Shown: positions 39,192 through 49,850, counted from the first letter of the stretch. The stretch is 64,000 nucleotides of DNA from Ridgeia piscesae (GCA_025642075.2 JAODUO010000534.1:206001-270000); one strand, 5' to 3'. Translations and numbers: made by a program. Notes: a model not told the origin generated them from the letters alone.

Positions 39192-40760
39192 ATACAGGTA
39201 GATGATCGGATACAGGTAGGTGATCAGATACAGGTACATGATCGGTACAGGTAGATGATCAGATACAGGTAGATGATCAGATACAGGTAGATGAACAGAT
39301 ACAGGTAGATGATCAGATACAGATAGATGATCGGATACAGGTAGATGATCAGATACAGGTAGATGATCAGATACAGGTAGATGATCGGATACAGGTAGAT
39401 GATCAGATACAGGTAGATGATCAGATACAGGTAGATGAACAGATACAGGTAGATGATCAGATACAGATAGATGATCGGATACAGGTAGATGATCAGATAC
39501 AGGTACATGATCGGTACAGGTAGATGATCAGATACAGGTACATGATCGGTACAGGTAGATGATCAGATACAGGTAGTGACGCATTAAAGTACAGTAGATG
39601 AACGATAAGGAATGACAATACAGGTAGATGATCAGATACAGGTAGATGAACAGATACAGGTAGATGAACAGATACAGGTAGATGAACAGATACAGATAGA
39701 TGATCAGATACAGGTAGATGATCAGATACAGGTAGATGATCGGATACAGGTAGATGATCAGATACAGGTAGATGATCAGATACAGGTAGATGAACAGATA
39801 CAGTAGATGATCAGATACAGATAGATGATCGGATACAGGTAGATGATCAGATACAGGTACATGATCGGTACAGGTAGATGATCAGATACAGGTAGATGAT
39901 CAGATACAGGTAGATGAACAGATACAGGTAGATGATCAGATACAGGTAGATGATCAGATACAGGTAGATGATCAGATACAGGTAGATGATCGGATACAGG
40001 TAGATGAACAGATACAGGTAGATGATCAGATACAGTAGATGATCAGATACAGATAGATGATCAGATACAGGTAGATGATCAGATACAGGTAGATGATCAG
40101 ATACAGGTAGATGATCAGATACAGGTAGATGAACAGATACAGGTAGATGATCAGATACAGATAGATGATCGGATACAGGTAGATGATCAGATACAGGTAA
40201 TGATCGGTACAGGTAGATGATCAGATACAGGTAGATGATCAGATACAGGTACATGATCGGATACAGGTAGATGATCAGATACAGGTACATGATCGGTACA
40301 GGTAGATGATCAGATACAGGTAGATGATCAGATACAGGTAGATGAACAGATACAGGTAGATGAACAGATACAGGTAGATGATCAGATACAGGTAGATGAT
40401 CAGATACAGGTAGATGATCGGATACAGGTAGATGAACAGATACAGGTAGATGATCAGATACAGATAGATGATCAGATACAGATAGATGATCAGATACAGG
40501 TAGATGATCAGATACAGGTAGATGATCAGATACAGGTAGATGATCAGATACAGGTAGATGATCAGATACAGGTAGATGAACAGATACAGGTAGATGACAG
40601 ATACAGATAGATGATCGGATACAGGTAGATGATCAGATACAGGTAGATGATCGGTACAGGTAGATGATCAGATACAGGTAGATGAACAGATACAGGTAGA
40701 TGAACAGATACAGATAGATGATTGGATACAGGTAGATGATCGGATACAAGTAGGTGATCA
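39192..40760. repeat. 18-bp minisatellite, about 87 units, inside a LINE endonuclease
   Basis: On the minus strand the unit is GATCATCTACCTGTATCC (D-H-L-P-V-S), with variants GTTCAT (V), CTATCT (L-S) and one-base deletions that rotate the frame to YLYLII. An interruption at 39573-39622 splits it. Both edges lie in the LINE endonuclease frame: the right side reads NDIADHLLVSDHLPVS and the left side reads HLPVFCLC. The unit therefore equals the conserved S/A-D-H-L-P-V motif at the endonuclease active site, amplified in place. Confidence 0.9.
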
Positions 40761-40990
40761 GCTATATCATTTATCATTAATCCACTAGTAATACCAATGT
40801 TCAATTCATTTGTAAATATGTTATCAATTAAAGTTGCACTGTGTTCGGTAATTCTGCTTGGCGTGTCACTGATGGATATTATACCTAAACTGAATAGCTT
40901 GTCCATGAAATACTTTGTACAAATGCTGTTGTTGTATTTTAACAAATCTATATTAAGATCCCCCACTTAGGAATATTGCTTTGGTAGTAT
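40761..40990 (-). mobile_element. LINE relic, part 1: endonuclease domain
   Basis: The minus-strand frame from about 40966 reads GDLNIDLLKYNN, then KLFSLGIISISDTPSRIT, SATLIDNIFTN and SGLMINDIADHL. This is the exonuclease-endonuclease-phosphatase fold of non-LTR retrotransposons: G-D-(F/L)-N, the T-R-(I/V)-T block and the S-D-H motif (here A-D-H) in correct order. The domain would nick target DNA for target-primed reverse transcription. A stop lies just upstream of GDLN, and the N-terminal part of the domain is missing. The family fits the jockey superfamily (L2/Daphne/Crack-like); the exact clade is uncertain. Confidence 0.8.
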
Positions 40991-41591
40991 TCAGTAATGT
41001 TTGTGCTACATATTTTATATTTCTAGACTGACCACCCACTGGACGCTGGTTTTTCGTTTCGTCCAGCACCGATACCGACATGATAATACTGTTCAAGAAT
41101 GTTTGCTACGGAAAAAGAACGATTCTTACGATAGTGTCTGATGTGCAAAGCTGTATATTATCGGGACTACGACGTCGTTGTAACTATAAGACGGTAAATA
41201 ATAATACTCAACGAAGATGTTATCAGTAAAGTCAGTTGTTTTACTTGAGCACTATACTTTGAATTCAAATGTTCTAGATTAAAGATAGTTTTCCATAAGA
41301 GGGTTTTGGGGAAACTTTGGAATTTGGCCGCGCAACGCCTGATCTAAAGTGGCGTGCCCCAGGGCCTTCGGAATTGATAAACATCGCCGAGAAAACATTT
41401 CAACAACACGCCACCCCCCCCCCCACCCCCGCCTTCTTCCGGTCTCTTGCTTGAAGCTTCGGCTCGTTACGAATTTGATTTCGGCCACCACGATTTTGGG
41501 CGAGCCTCAACGGTGTAGAGGTGTGAAGGTTATTACTCGACCTGGTTTTCGAGTGTGAGTGTTGCAGAACTCTTCCATTCTTCAACCGCCG
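40991..41591. other. CpG-rich spacer with a C-run
   Basis: A C-rich tract at 41411-41428 and many CpGs, but no supported gene. Short frames on both strands at 41279-41585 have no recognised similarity. Confidence 0.35.
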
Positions 41592-41723
41592 TGTTCAACT
41601 GTCAGTCGTACTGTAATAGTAACAATTGCTGTCCATGACCGTGGCATGCCTGGTTCCACCGTGCACGGGCAGGTGCAAGTTATTGTGTTTTGGGGTATCG
41701 TCAATGACGGCCATTTCCATTTT
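41592..41723 (+). pseudogene. Possible cadherin-repeat fragment
   Basis: The plus frame reads TVIVTIAVHDRGMPGSTVHG, then QVQVIVFWGIVNDGHFHF. This resembles the last half of a cadherin repeat, which has A-x-D-x-G-x-P, a V-x-V-x-V strand, then D-x-N-D-N-x-P-x-F. Here the calcium-binding D-x-N-D-N is degraded to I-V-N-D-G and the conserved proline is gone, so a working repeat is unlikely. A possible acceptor (TTCAACTGTCAG) precedes it. It may be a decayed exon or a chance match. Confidence 0.25.
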
Positions 41724-41868
41724 GTCTACTCATTGAGCAAGCTCTTCGCCAAATGTTACGCTTATATAAAAAAAAGTCACCATGTTTCACTGGTTGTCTA
41801 ATTAATCTGAGGCTTAGAACTGATACGACTTCGTGGGATCGGTTCAAGTTTTGCTGGTGTAGTAGATG

Positions 41869-41939
41869 ATGGCGCCCTCTTGCGGATACTTGTACCACAA
41901 ACTATCCCATATATCCGATATCCGTAGCGCCACCTGATA
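41869..41939 (-). promoter_or_regulatory. Two CTCF-like motifs
   Basis: The minus strand reads CCGCAAGAGGGCGCCAT at about 41869-41885 and CTATCAGGTGGCGCTA at about 41924-41939. Both carry the AG-R-K-GGCGC core of the animal CTCF motif in the same orientation, about 55 bp apart. They sit just left of the hAT MITE. Function is inferred. Confidence 0.35.
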
Positions 41940-41984
41940 GTTTCTTTAATACGAATAGTCTCTAGCAGAGCTATTAGATAGAAG

Positions 41985-42279
41985 CAGGGCTTTATGCAGG
42001 ATAAAATTATTGCCAGTCACACATGTTTTGGTGGACACATGGATGTTAACTGTTAAGCCAGTTTACAATTTTTTTTTAAATGTGTCTGATGGCCTGAAAT
42101 GGACTACAAACACACATGTGACACCATTTTCACTTACTTTCCAGGCATAACTAACAATATCTATGGTTTTGGAAGACCTTTTTTTACCCGTCCACAACCC
42201 GTCCACCATATTTCTACCCGTCCATATTCGTTTTTACCCGTCCAAATGACGGGTGGATGGGTCTCTACATAAAGCTATG
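41985..42279. mobile_element. hAT-type non-autonomous MITE, copy 2, with intact target duplication
   Basis: Starts CAGGGCTTTATG and ends CATAAAGCTATG (10 of 12 inverted matches). It is flanked by a perfect 8-bp duplication GATAGAAG (41977-41984 and 42280-42287), which is the hAT signature. It is 295 bp with no open frame. CCCGTCC words and a GACGGGTGG arm near the 3' end can pair. It keeps CpGs that the copies at 1.9 and 19.9 kb have lost. Confidence 0.9.
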
Positions 42280-42287
42280 GATAGAAG

Positions 42288-43228
42288 CTGGGGCACTACC
42301 CCGATGGAACCAATCGCGCGCACATCTCGCTCAATCGCGTACGTCTCGTCGTTTAGTACGGTATCTGTTTTAGGTTTTTATACCATCCGTGTGAGGGCGC
42401 TGTGTGTTGAAGAGCCTCAACTCGGATGTATTAGCTGTGCCTCTAGTCGAGTTTGTAAAATCGCTTGCATTAACAACACTGCAGTAGTTACGATAACCTA
42501 AATTAAGCCTTTTAATGAGTTGCACAACTTCCATCATTTCATATGAAAAGTTACGCATTATTACAGGATCAAGGGCAAAACACCGTTGGGTGCTGAATTA
42601 TCTCAAGCATTAGGGGTGATGTTACACGATATCATTACGTCAGCAATCAGGAACTAGGACATTTCCCCCAGAATGTACCATTACAAATTGGACACCAATA
42701 CCGTTTACAGCTTTAATAAAAACCGCTATTATCACAAGATAAACCGTTGTCTATTTGTAGTTTGACTACTTTCGAAAGGGGTGACAAATTAAACCTGATT
42801 ACTTCGGCATAGGGCAAAACAATCGTCTACAATTGTTAGATGGTTAATAGCATGTGTTTTATAACATTGAGACAGCAAATTAATGTCACACCTCGTGATA
42901 ATATCTTAAGAAGATTCTAACAAGATATGACGCAATGTTCTCTGGAAGATTGTATAAAGACGTATTCGCCACATAGCGAATTAAAAAGTAGTACTGTTCG
43001 AGTACTCTGTACGGTGTTATATCTACCGCAGAAATGCATAAGTCATAGAAAAACTAACGTCCATCCATCCGTGGAGCGACAAACCAAAGCCATTAAATAG
43101 GGTCATTACTGTAGTCTGATATTAAATTCGCTTATTGCAGTAGCCTGTATAGTTTCAAACAATTCAATTCTTCGACTGTCCCAATGTTCACGACAGGCAT
43201 ATCAAGTTATCGCGTACACATTAAAAAA
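42288..43228. other. Spacer, probably intron or intergenic
   Basis: If the minus-strand gene with exons at 43.7 and 44.1 kb continues left, this would be its intron. I see no further confident exon. A moderate CTCF-like core (GAGGGCGCT) lies at 42393-42401. Confidence 0.35.
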
Positions 43229-43505
43229 GTAAAGGCAAGTTTTTATATAGCCCAGTATCCAGTCCTCAGGACTGCTCAAAGCGCTTTACACTTTACTTCC
43301 CTGGCAGACCTGTTCACTCAGACACCATCTCAACTTCTCTGGGAAGCATCCAGCCATATGCTACAAGTAATGCGCGAAGGCTGCTCGTACACATATTCAC
43401 CACTGTCTATAGTCAGGTACTCATGTAGGTTTTAACAGGATTCGAACCCGGGTTCTCGTAGTCGAGAGTCCCGAAGCTCTACCCCTGAGCCATTGCGCTC
43501 TACAT
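43229..43505 (-). mobile_element. tRNA-derived SINE, near complete
   Basis: The minus strand begins with a tRNA-like head: A-box-like TGGCTCAGGGGTAGAG (43492-43477) and B-box GGGTTCGAATCC (43449-43438), the internal RNA polymerase III promoter. A body of about 200 bp follows, ending AAAGCGCTTTGAGCAGTCC and GGGCTATATAAAA near 43240. Related bodies occur at 29985-30165 and 54551-54865, which confirms a dispersed family. The head is not a working tRNA gene because the cloverleaf is degenerate and no isotype is evident. Confidence 0.8.
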
Positions 43506-43679
43506 TACTCGATAACTGTAATGAACTGTTTTGCGTTTTAATCATCAAACGGTAGAGCTGATGCCGATAATCCAAGGAAACGAATGTATAAAGAGGTGAC
43601 TGGACCGACGCTTGGGATGAGAGCCACCCTCAAAGTTAGTGTACCAATTAATAACGTTCTCATGAAAACTTGGGTATAC

Positions 43680-43742
43680 CTTATTCATGTAGTCGAGGTC
43701 GTTATTGTAATTTTGGAGGAATTGATATGGCAATCGCATCAC
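43680..43742 (-). CDS. Candidate exon 2 of unrecognised minus-strand gene
   Basis: Reads VMRLPYQFLQNYNNDLDYMN and K over 63 nt. It is preceded by CTTTCTATTCAAAACAG, a good pyrimidine-rich acceptor, and followed by AAG|GTATAC, an acceptable donor. It is phase 0 at both ends and joins in frame to the 44036-44167 exon, which also ends in phase 0. The peptide is hydrophilic with aromatic residues and looks helical. No family recognised. The 3' continuation of the gene was not found; a SINE lies in the next intron. Confidence 0.5.
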
Positions 43743-44035
43743 CTGTTTTGAATAGAAAGCCCTGGCTCCAGTAAGTCGTGTAGCCGACACAACACAGGCA
43801 GTGTGAAGTTTGTGAACGGTGTCGTGTTAGAGGACAAGATTAAACACAGGCAGCACCGCAACATCCAACAGCTGCAATATGAACATATAAAAACAACAAT
43901 GACAATATCAAGAGTGCCATTAACGCACTCTGTAGCAACGTGCATTTTAAAAGTAAGAAAACAATGAGCCACGACAGAAGCATCATGACGATGTCCTGTC
44001 ATGCGCGGGAGGTATGGCGGATGTGACGTACTCAC

Positions 44036-44167
44036 CATGAGTTCTATCATGTCCGGGAGAGTCTTCGAGTTGGGTTTGACGACGTGGACTGTGCCCGGCT
44101 TCAGACCCGCCTTGCTCGTGGACGTCGACGTCACGCCTGAGCCGCCGGCCGTTGACATGGCGGCGTT
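44036..44167 (-). CDS. Candidate first coding exon of unrecognised minus-strand gene
   Basis: On the minus strand GCCGCCATG (start codon 44158-44156), an excellent Kozak context, opens 41 codons: a Ser/Thr/Gly-rich start (MSTAGGSGVTSTSTSK) then KPGTVHVVKPNSKTLPDMIE and LM. It ends exactly at GTGAGT, a consensus donor at 44035. TTCTGTCCCCAG just upstream could be an acceptor at 44168, implying a 5' UTR exon. The longer in-frame start at 44185 has a worse context. The exon is GC- and CpG-rich, typical of a gene 5' end. Joined to 43680-43742 it gives 62 in-frame codons. Function unknown. Confidence 0.55.
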
Positions 44168-44393
44168 CTGGGGACAGAACAACACGGGTGTCTTCAGAGA
44201 GGCCGCTCACAGTAGGTGCGAAACATATACGTCGTTATGATCGCACCATAAGTCAAAGCAGTGAAGATGCATGTACATTAAGGATGTATATTTAATATTT
44301 ATAATTGCTGTCTTTATGTTGAATGCTCACACATGCTCATCTATAATGTTATGCATAACAATCGTGTTTTTTTAATTATCAATATAATCAAAT
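44168..44393. other. Upstream region of the candidate gene
   Basis: CpG-bearing up to about 44240, then AT-rich. A minus-strand promoter or 5' UTR intron is expected here if the exon call is right. No core promoter motif recognised. Confidence 0.3.
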
Positions 44394-44424
44394 GCACACA
44401 CGCACACGCGCACGCACACGCACA

Positions 44425-44516
<92 letters not shown>
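44394..44516. repeat. CA then AT microsatellite
   Basis: (CACG/CA)n at 44394-44500 runs into (AT)8 at 44501-44516. Confidence 0.97.
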
Positions 44517-45058
44517 GCAAACATTCAGTGATATCGGAAAGCAGTTAATACTGGAGGAGACTGAGTGGGAGCTACGCCCCTCCGGTGTCGTGTAGTGTTG
44601 GATGGTGACATCAGACGGCGGGGGAGGGGGGTGTCCTGTTGGCGATGTTTGAGCGGAAATTATTTATGGTTGAACATGCGACGGCCCGGTTTATTGTGGC
44701 ATGTTATTTATTAGTATAATTTAAGTACAAAGTACCTATAAATTATATCAGAGTACTACCGCAGATTTATAGATGGTACGAGGTGTTAATTATATTATAT
44801 TGTACAATTTGTTATATATCATTAACATAATTATTGCATTTTCTACGTGTATTGTATTAGTAGATCTCGTTTGATAGATATTTATTTTCGAGTATGAAAA
44901 TAAAATAAACTTACCAATGTCAACTCGACAAATAAATTGACTAATAATACGTAGGTAACATCTAACACCAATACATAGCATTCTAACTCAGTATGTAATA
45001 AACCGACAAGACTCCACTCCACTGTCACACTCCGTGCTTAGGGCTTCCGTGTCTATAG
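44517..45058. other. Spacer, nothing recognised
   Basis: A GC-rich start (44570-44640, with a GGGGGAGGGGGG run) and then an AT-rich part. No gene supported. Confidence 0.4.
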
Positions 45059-45800
45059 CGCCGTCTCGGACCCGGTGTAGAGCATCTGTAGGCAGTTTAC
45101 GCCGTCGCGGACCCGGTGTACGAGCATCTGTAGGCAGTTTACGCCGTCTCGGACCCGGTGTAGAGCATCTGTAGGCAGTTCACGCCGTCGCGGATCCGGT
45201 GTACGAGCATCTGTAGGCAGTTTACGCCGTCTCGGACCCGGTGTAGAGCATCTGTAGGCAGTTTACGCCGTCTCGGACCCGGTGTAGAGCATCTGTAGGC
45301 AGTTTACGCCGTCGCGGACCCGGTGTAGAGCATCTGTAGGCAGTTTACGCCGTCGCGGACACGGTGTAGAGATTCTGTAGGCAGTTAACGCCGTCGCGGA
45401 CCCGGTGTAGAGCATCTGTAGGCAGTTTACGCCGTCGCGGACCCGGTGTAGAGCATCTGTAGGCAGTTTACGCCGTCGCGGACCCGGTGTAGAGCATCTG
45501 TAGGCAGTTTACGCCGTCGCGGACCCGGTGTAGAGCATCTGTAGGCAGTTTACGCCGTCACGGACCCGGTGTACGAGCATCTGTAGGCAGTTTACGCCGT
45601 CGCGGACCTGGTGTACGAGCATCTGTAGGCAGTTTACGCCGTCACGGACCCGGTGTAGAGCATCTGTAGGCAGTTTACGCCGTCACGGACCCGGTGTAGA
45701 GCATCTGTAGGCAGTTTACGCCGTCGCGGACCCGGTGTAGAGCATCTGTAGGCAGTTTACGCCGTCGCGGACCCGGTGTACGAGCATCTGTAGGCAGTTT
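45059..45800. repeat. 41/42-bp CpG-rich minisatellite, about 18 copies
   Basis: The units carry GAGCATCTGTAGGCAGTTTA followed by CGCCGTCGCGGACCCGGTGT. Variants are TCTCGG/TCGCGG/TCACGG and GTAGAG/GTACGAG; the extra base in the latter makes 42-bp units. Each unit keeps about five CpGs, in sharp contrast to the CpG-free arrays of the left half. Confidence 0.95.
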
Positions 45801-47023
45801 GTGACACTACTAAGTTGAACTCACCACAGTGTAAGATTAATTTGTTATGCTATTAATAAGAACGCCTAGTTCACATATCGATTTATTACAAAATACAGCA
45901 AACCTCTCCATTTGTTTCACACGTGTGGCATTGACATTCAATCCGAATCAAGCGAGATGTGCTCCTGAGTTGATATGTTGGCCATGCATCAATGTTTCAG
46001 TTAACCCGTGTTTTAACCAGCCACTCTCTCCCTATGACTCAGAGATCCGCCTAAACTGCTGTCAACTAGAACAATCCACCGACTGAGCTGGAGTCAGTCC
46101 GGATTCTGGTCGCCTGCCTCCCAGTCGCAAAATGAAAACTGAACAAACCCTAAACTTAATTTACATTTTATTATTGTTTTAATGTCAACAATATTTGTGT
46201 TTATATTTTATTTGTTTATGCTCGCCCCTCGTTATAGCTTCGATGTAAACTGTTCTAGTCGAGCACACAAACCAATGACGTCAAAGTGGGGGATCCTGGT
46301 GGCCTACGTCACGACACAAAACGCTACAAACAACTAATGCGGAAATGGAGTTTACGTTTATTGAACGTGCATGGCGACAGGAGAAAGGTTGGTGGCTAAA
46401 GTATGTTTGATCTAGTTCTAGTCCTAGTTGTTTCCAGCACTTGGCAGGGTTCTATGGACTCGTCTGTACATATTGTGGTTACATTGTTATCATGTTATAA
46501 CGTCTCATTGAACTAGTCAACCTTTTTCAGAGCATTTACGCCAAGTAAACTTAACTGGCCTAAATCATTACGGCCTCTTAAAACCGTTTTTTCACCTTAT
46601 ATCGATGTGTATGTGTTCGCAATGTGATTCTACATCACTTCCGGTACAAAGAAGTCAGATTTGAAATTTTTAATTTGTGTTTTAGAACAATTTAAACACG
46701 CCGAGTCGAAGTAAATAACGCTATTCCACCGATGCAAATATGGCGCGAGCCGTAGGCGCCTCACGGAGGCACCAGAACCGCGGAGGCGATTTCTTTCGAC
46801 TGCGGACATGTCCACGGCCCTAAGACGACATCCTTTAATGATTATTAAATTTTTTTAAAGTATATTTTGTGTATGTCTGAATACGCAATATGTCTGATTT
46901 TAATGTTTCAATTAATTTTTATTATATTATTCTTAGCAATGACATGTAACTGAAATTGCTGTACTGGACTGTATTAATTGAAACATAACTATCACACTAG
47001 AATATTATAGACATCAAAAGAAC
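45801..47023. other. CpG-rich unique region
   Basis: Contains a perfect cAMP-response element TGACGTCA at 46276-46283 and TACGTCA at 46305-46311, followed on the plus strand by ATGCGGAAATGG. A CpG-rich patch at 46735-46820 also carries the octamer ATGCAAAT (46733-46740). These could mark promoters, but I cannot link them to an exon. Confidence 0.35.
46276..46283. promoter_or_regulatory. Perfect cAMP-response element
   Basis: The full palindrome TGACGTCA is preceded by CCAA and has a TACGTCA half-match about 20 bp downstream. CREB/ATF factors bind this site in animals. Three more perfect copies lie in the right half (55160, 57537 and 59210). Confidence 0.35.
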
Positions 47024-47520
47024 CGTCCCAGCAAACACAACGTTTTGGTAACGTTAGCGTAAGGTTATATTTAGGTTGCATATTTTTTCTTCTTCATACA
47101 TGACGTTGAACGGTGGCTAACAGGTATTCTACACCATCAATGATAAGTTATAAACGCTGTAATAGGAAATAATCATAATTTATGGTTTATACATATGAAT
47201 TTAGTAGTAATAGTAACGTTTTTGGAACGTTACGCTTCAAGAACGTTATTAGAACGTTCTGATTCAATGTTTAAGAACGTTCGTGGAATGTAACGGTTCA
47301 ATAACGTTATGAGAGCGATACGGATTCAATGTTTACGAACGTTCGTGGAATGTAACGGTTCAATAACGTTATGAGAGCGATACGGATTCAATGTTTAAGA
47401 ACGTTCGTGGAATGTAACGGTTCAATAACGTTATAAGAACGATACGAGAATGTACTGACTCAACATTTCACGAAAGTTCATGTACCTTAACGCTTCGATA
47501 ACGATATTAATTGTAATGTT
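47024..47520. repeat. AACGTT-rich repeat with 62-bp tandem units
   Basis: CCCAGCAAACACAACGTTTT near 47027 resembles the end of a dispersed element. From 47242 a 62-bp unit is repeated about four times (starts near 47242, 47303, 47364 and 47426): AACGTTATGAGAGCGATACG, then GATTCAATGTTTAAGAACGT, then TCGTGGAATGTAACGGTTC. AACGTT palindromes recur in every unit. No matching inverted end was found, so the class is unknown. Confidence 0.75.
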
Positions 47521-47995
47521 ATTAGATTAGAACGGTATGATACAATATCGATATCACTACAAAACGCCAATAATTAATTCGTGTATTCTACATATCCCAA
47601 AGTAATTCGTTTCCTTTAAGTCTGGCGACCCTCGATTTGTTCTCATAAAGTAATATTATGTAGAAATAAGTGGCAAATGCAAACACAGTGAAAACAACAT
47701 GAATTGTTGTATTATAAGCATGTTTTAGTTTAATACTGATATTCTTTCAATTATTTTGACCCACGTGAATAGACGTATCGTATGTTGCTGGGTGTCACAT
47801 TGCACACACGATCAAAGCGTCTAGAAAATATCCGTGTTGGGTGAGGGGTTGCTTGGAAAACAGATTAATCATTGGGCGGTTTCCGTCCCGCCAAAAGGCT
47901 ATTGTTATGTTCTAATGTGTATCGAACATAAAGTACAGTAACACAATATGGACTAGTCATACCCCTGATTACTAATTAATTACAACAACAAATTA
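47521..47995. other. Spacer, nothing recognised
   Basis: AT-rich unique sequence with no supported feature. Confidence 0.4.
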
Positions 47996-48446
<451 letters not shown>

Positions 48447-49316
48447 CTAGTCTATGCTAGTGTCCTTTGTGGCGCTCCTGCCACACAAATTCACGTAGGT
48501 ACGTGTCGAACAGTTGTCTGGTAGTGCCGAATTGACGACGCAATTTGCGTTTTTCTCAGGGTGTAGTGGATCCACGAAATTATCCTGGTGGACCACTACG
48601 TCGTGGAGATACACACCCCCGTTCAGCTGCGTGAGGTTGCTGTAAGCAGCCCAACCATCCGAAATGATGTGAGTGCCCGGGAGACACCATTGTTGGATCA
48701 GTGGCACCAGTGTCTGTGCTGTTCTGTCCGGCACAACCTCCATCATGCATAGGCCGTTCACCCGTCGCCCTCTGTGGAATTTCCGGCGGAAGAAATATGA
48801 CTCGTCGATTTCGACAACAATGGGCTGGCCATTGTTGTCGAAACCGCCCAGCTGTCGCAGGTTTCGTCGCACATCTTCTGCACAGATGTCTCGTATAAAA
48901 TTCCCCCAGTCTACGGCAGTTCTTGGCGACAGCGTCAGTTGCCAGGTGACATGGTGAAGTGGAATTTCTGTTGCCCAGGAAAATAAGAACCACACGAGTT
49001 TCCCTAGGGGAACCTTGCTCTTAAAAAATGAGCCTTCTCGCACACTGTGCCTCTGGTGACACTGACGACACTTCCACCGCCATCCGTCCTGGGTATCATG
49101 TTGTGCGACGAAACTGCATGGAATTGCGCAAAGAGGGCAGTCGAAACTGTTCTTCAGCAATCCTCGTGCAGCATGCCATTCCAGCTGTGGATGCATGTCG
49201 TCGTCAAGCATCAAACGCAACTGGAACGGGCCGAGTTTCTGTTGCGCAACAGCCGCTGGAATGAGAACTGCGTTGGGAGGCAGAATTTGCACTGGTGCTG
49301 CTGGGCGACCGGCCAT
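48447..49316 (-). pseudogene. Merlin/ISXO2-type DDE transposase with internal deletion
   Basis: A 289-codon minus-strand frame. Residues 60-86 form a zinc ribbon (CPLC ... CRQC: C60, C63, C83, C86), then a helical region (VWFLFSWATEIPLHHVTWQL), then the RNase H-like core with VVEIDESYF (first Asp, D171) and HIISDGWAAYSN (second Asp, D220). After NFVDPLHPE (residue about 254) the family normally shows a conserved block with the third catalytic residue. Here that block is missing, and the usual C-terminus (RKLRRQFGT ... FDTYLREFVWQERH) appears in a different frame ending at 48457. A deletion of about a dozen codons, not a multiple of three, removed the third catalytic motif and shifted the frame. 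Cut-and-paste activity must be lost. The start is the ATG at 49316. Confidence 0.85.
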
Positions 49317-49504
49317 TGCAGTAAACAGTGCCTTTTCGATTCTCTCTGTGACTCAATGAAGTTGTTCAAAGGCTTGCCTTATACGAACTGATTTCTTATG
49401 TGAAACGCCTGTGTTATATGTAATTGCACATCCGAATACGATACAGAATAACATATTTTACCCGCCTAACATATCGCGCCCTTGGAATCGTGCCAAATAA
49501 ATGA
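49317..49504. other. Upstream flank of the transposase relic
   Basis: CpG-containing sequence that may include the 5' end of the Merlin-type element. No terminal repeat identified. Confidence 0.3.
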
Positions 49505-49812
49505 GTACATGTTTTGTAAGATCATGTGATCGGTTCGCGGCAAGAAAATGCTGGCCATTTCTACATAATCTCCCTCATACACTATGAGTACATCTGTGTA
49601 ATTTCTTAGTATATACTGGAAAAAACTACACTTATTTGCAGCTACAGCATGAAACTCCTGCAAATTTTAATGATGGTTAGAAGAAAAGCTCCACAGCCGA
49701 AGCAGCGAAGTAGGGGGGTTATTGGTGAAGAAAGGCTGTCAGGACCAGTCAGCAACTTAGTCTTAGAGTAGCAGCAATTCCATAAGCTATGCATGCTTAT
49801 GCGTGTGACATA

Positions 49813-49850
<38 letters not shown>

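Noticed and set aside
43438..43505. tRNA gene on the minus strand
   Set aside because: A- and B-box words are present but the stems do not form a convincing cloverleaf, and a shared 200-bp body follows, as in a SINE.
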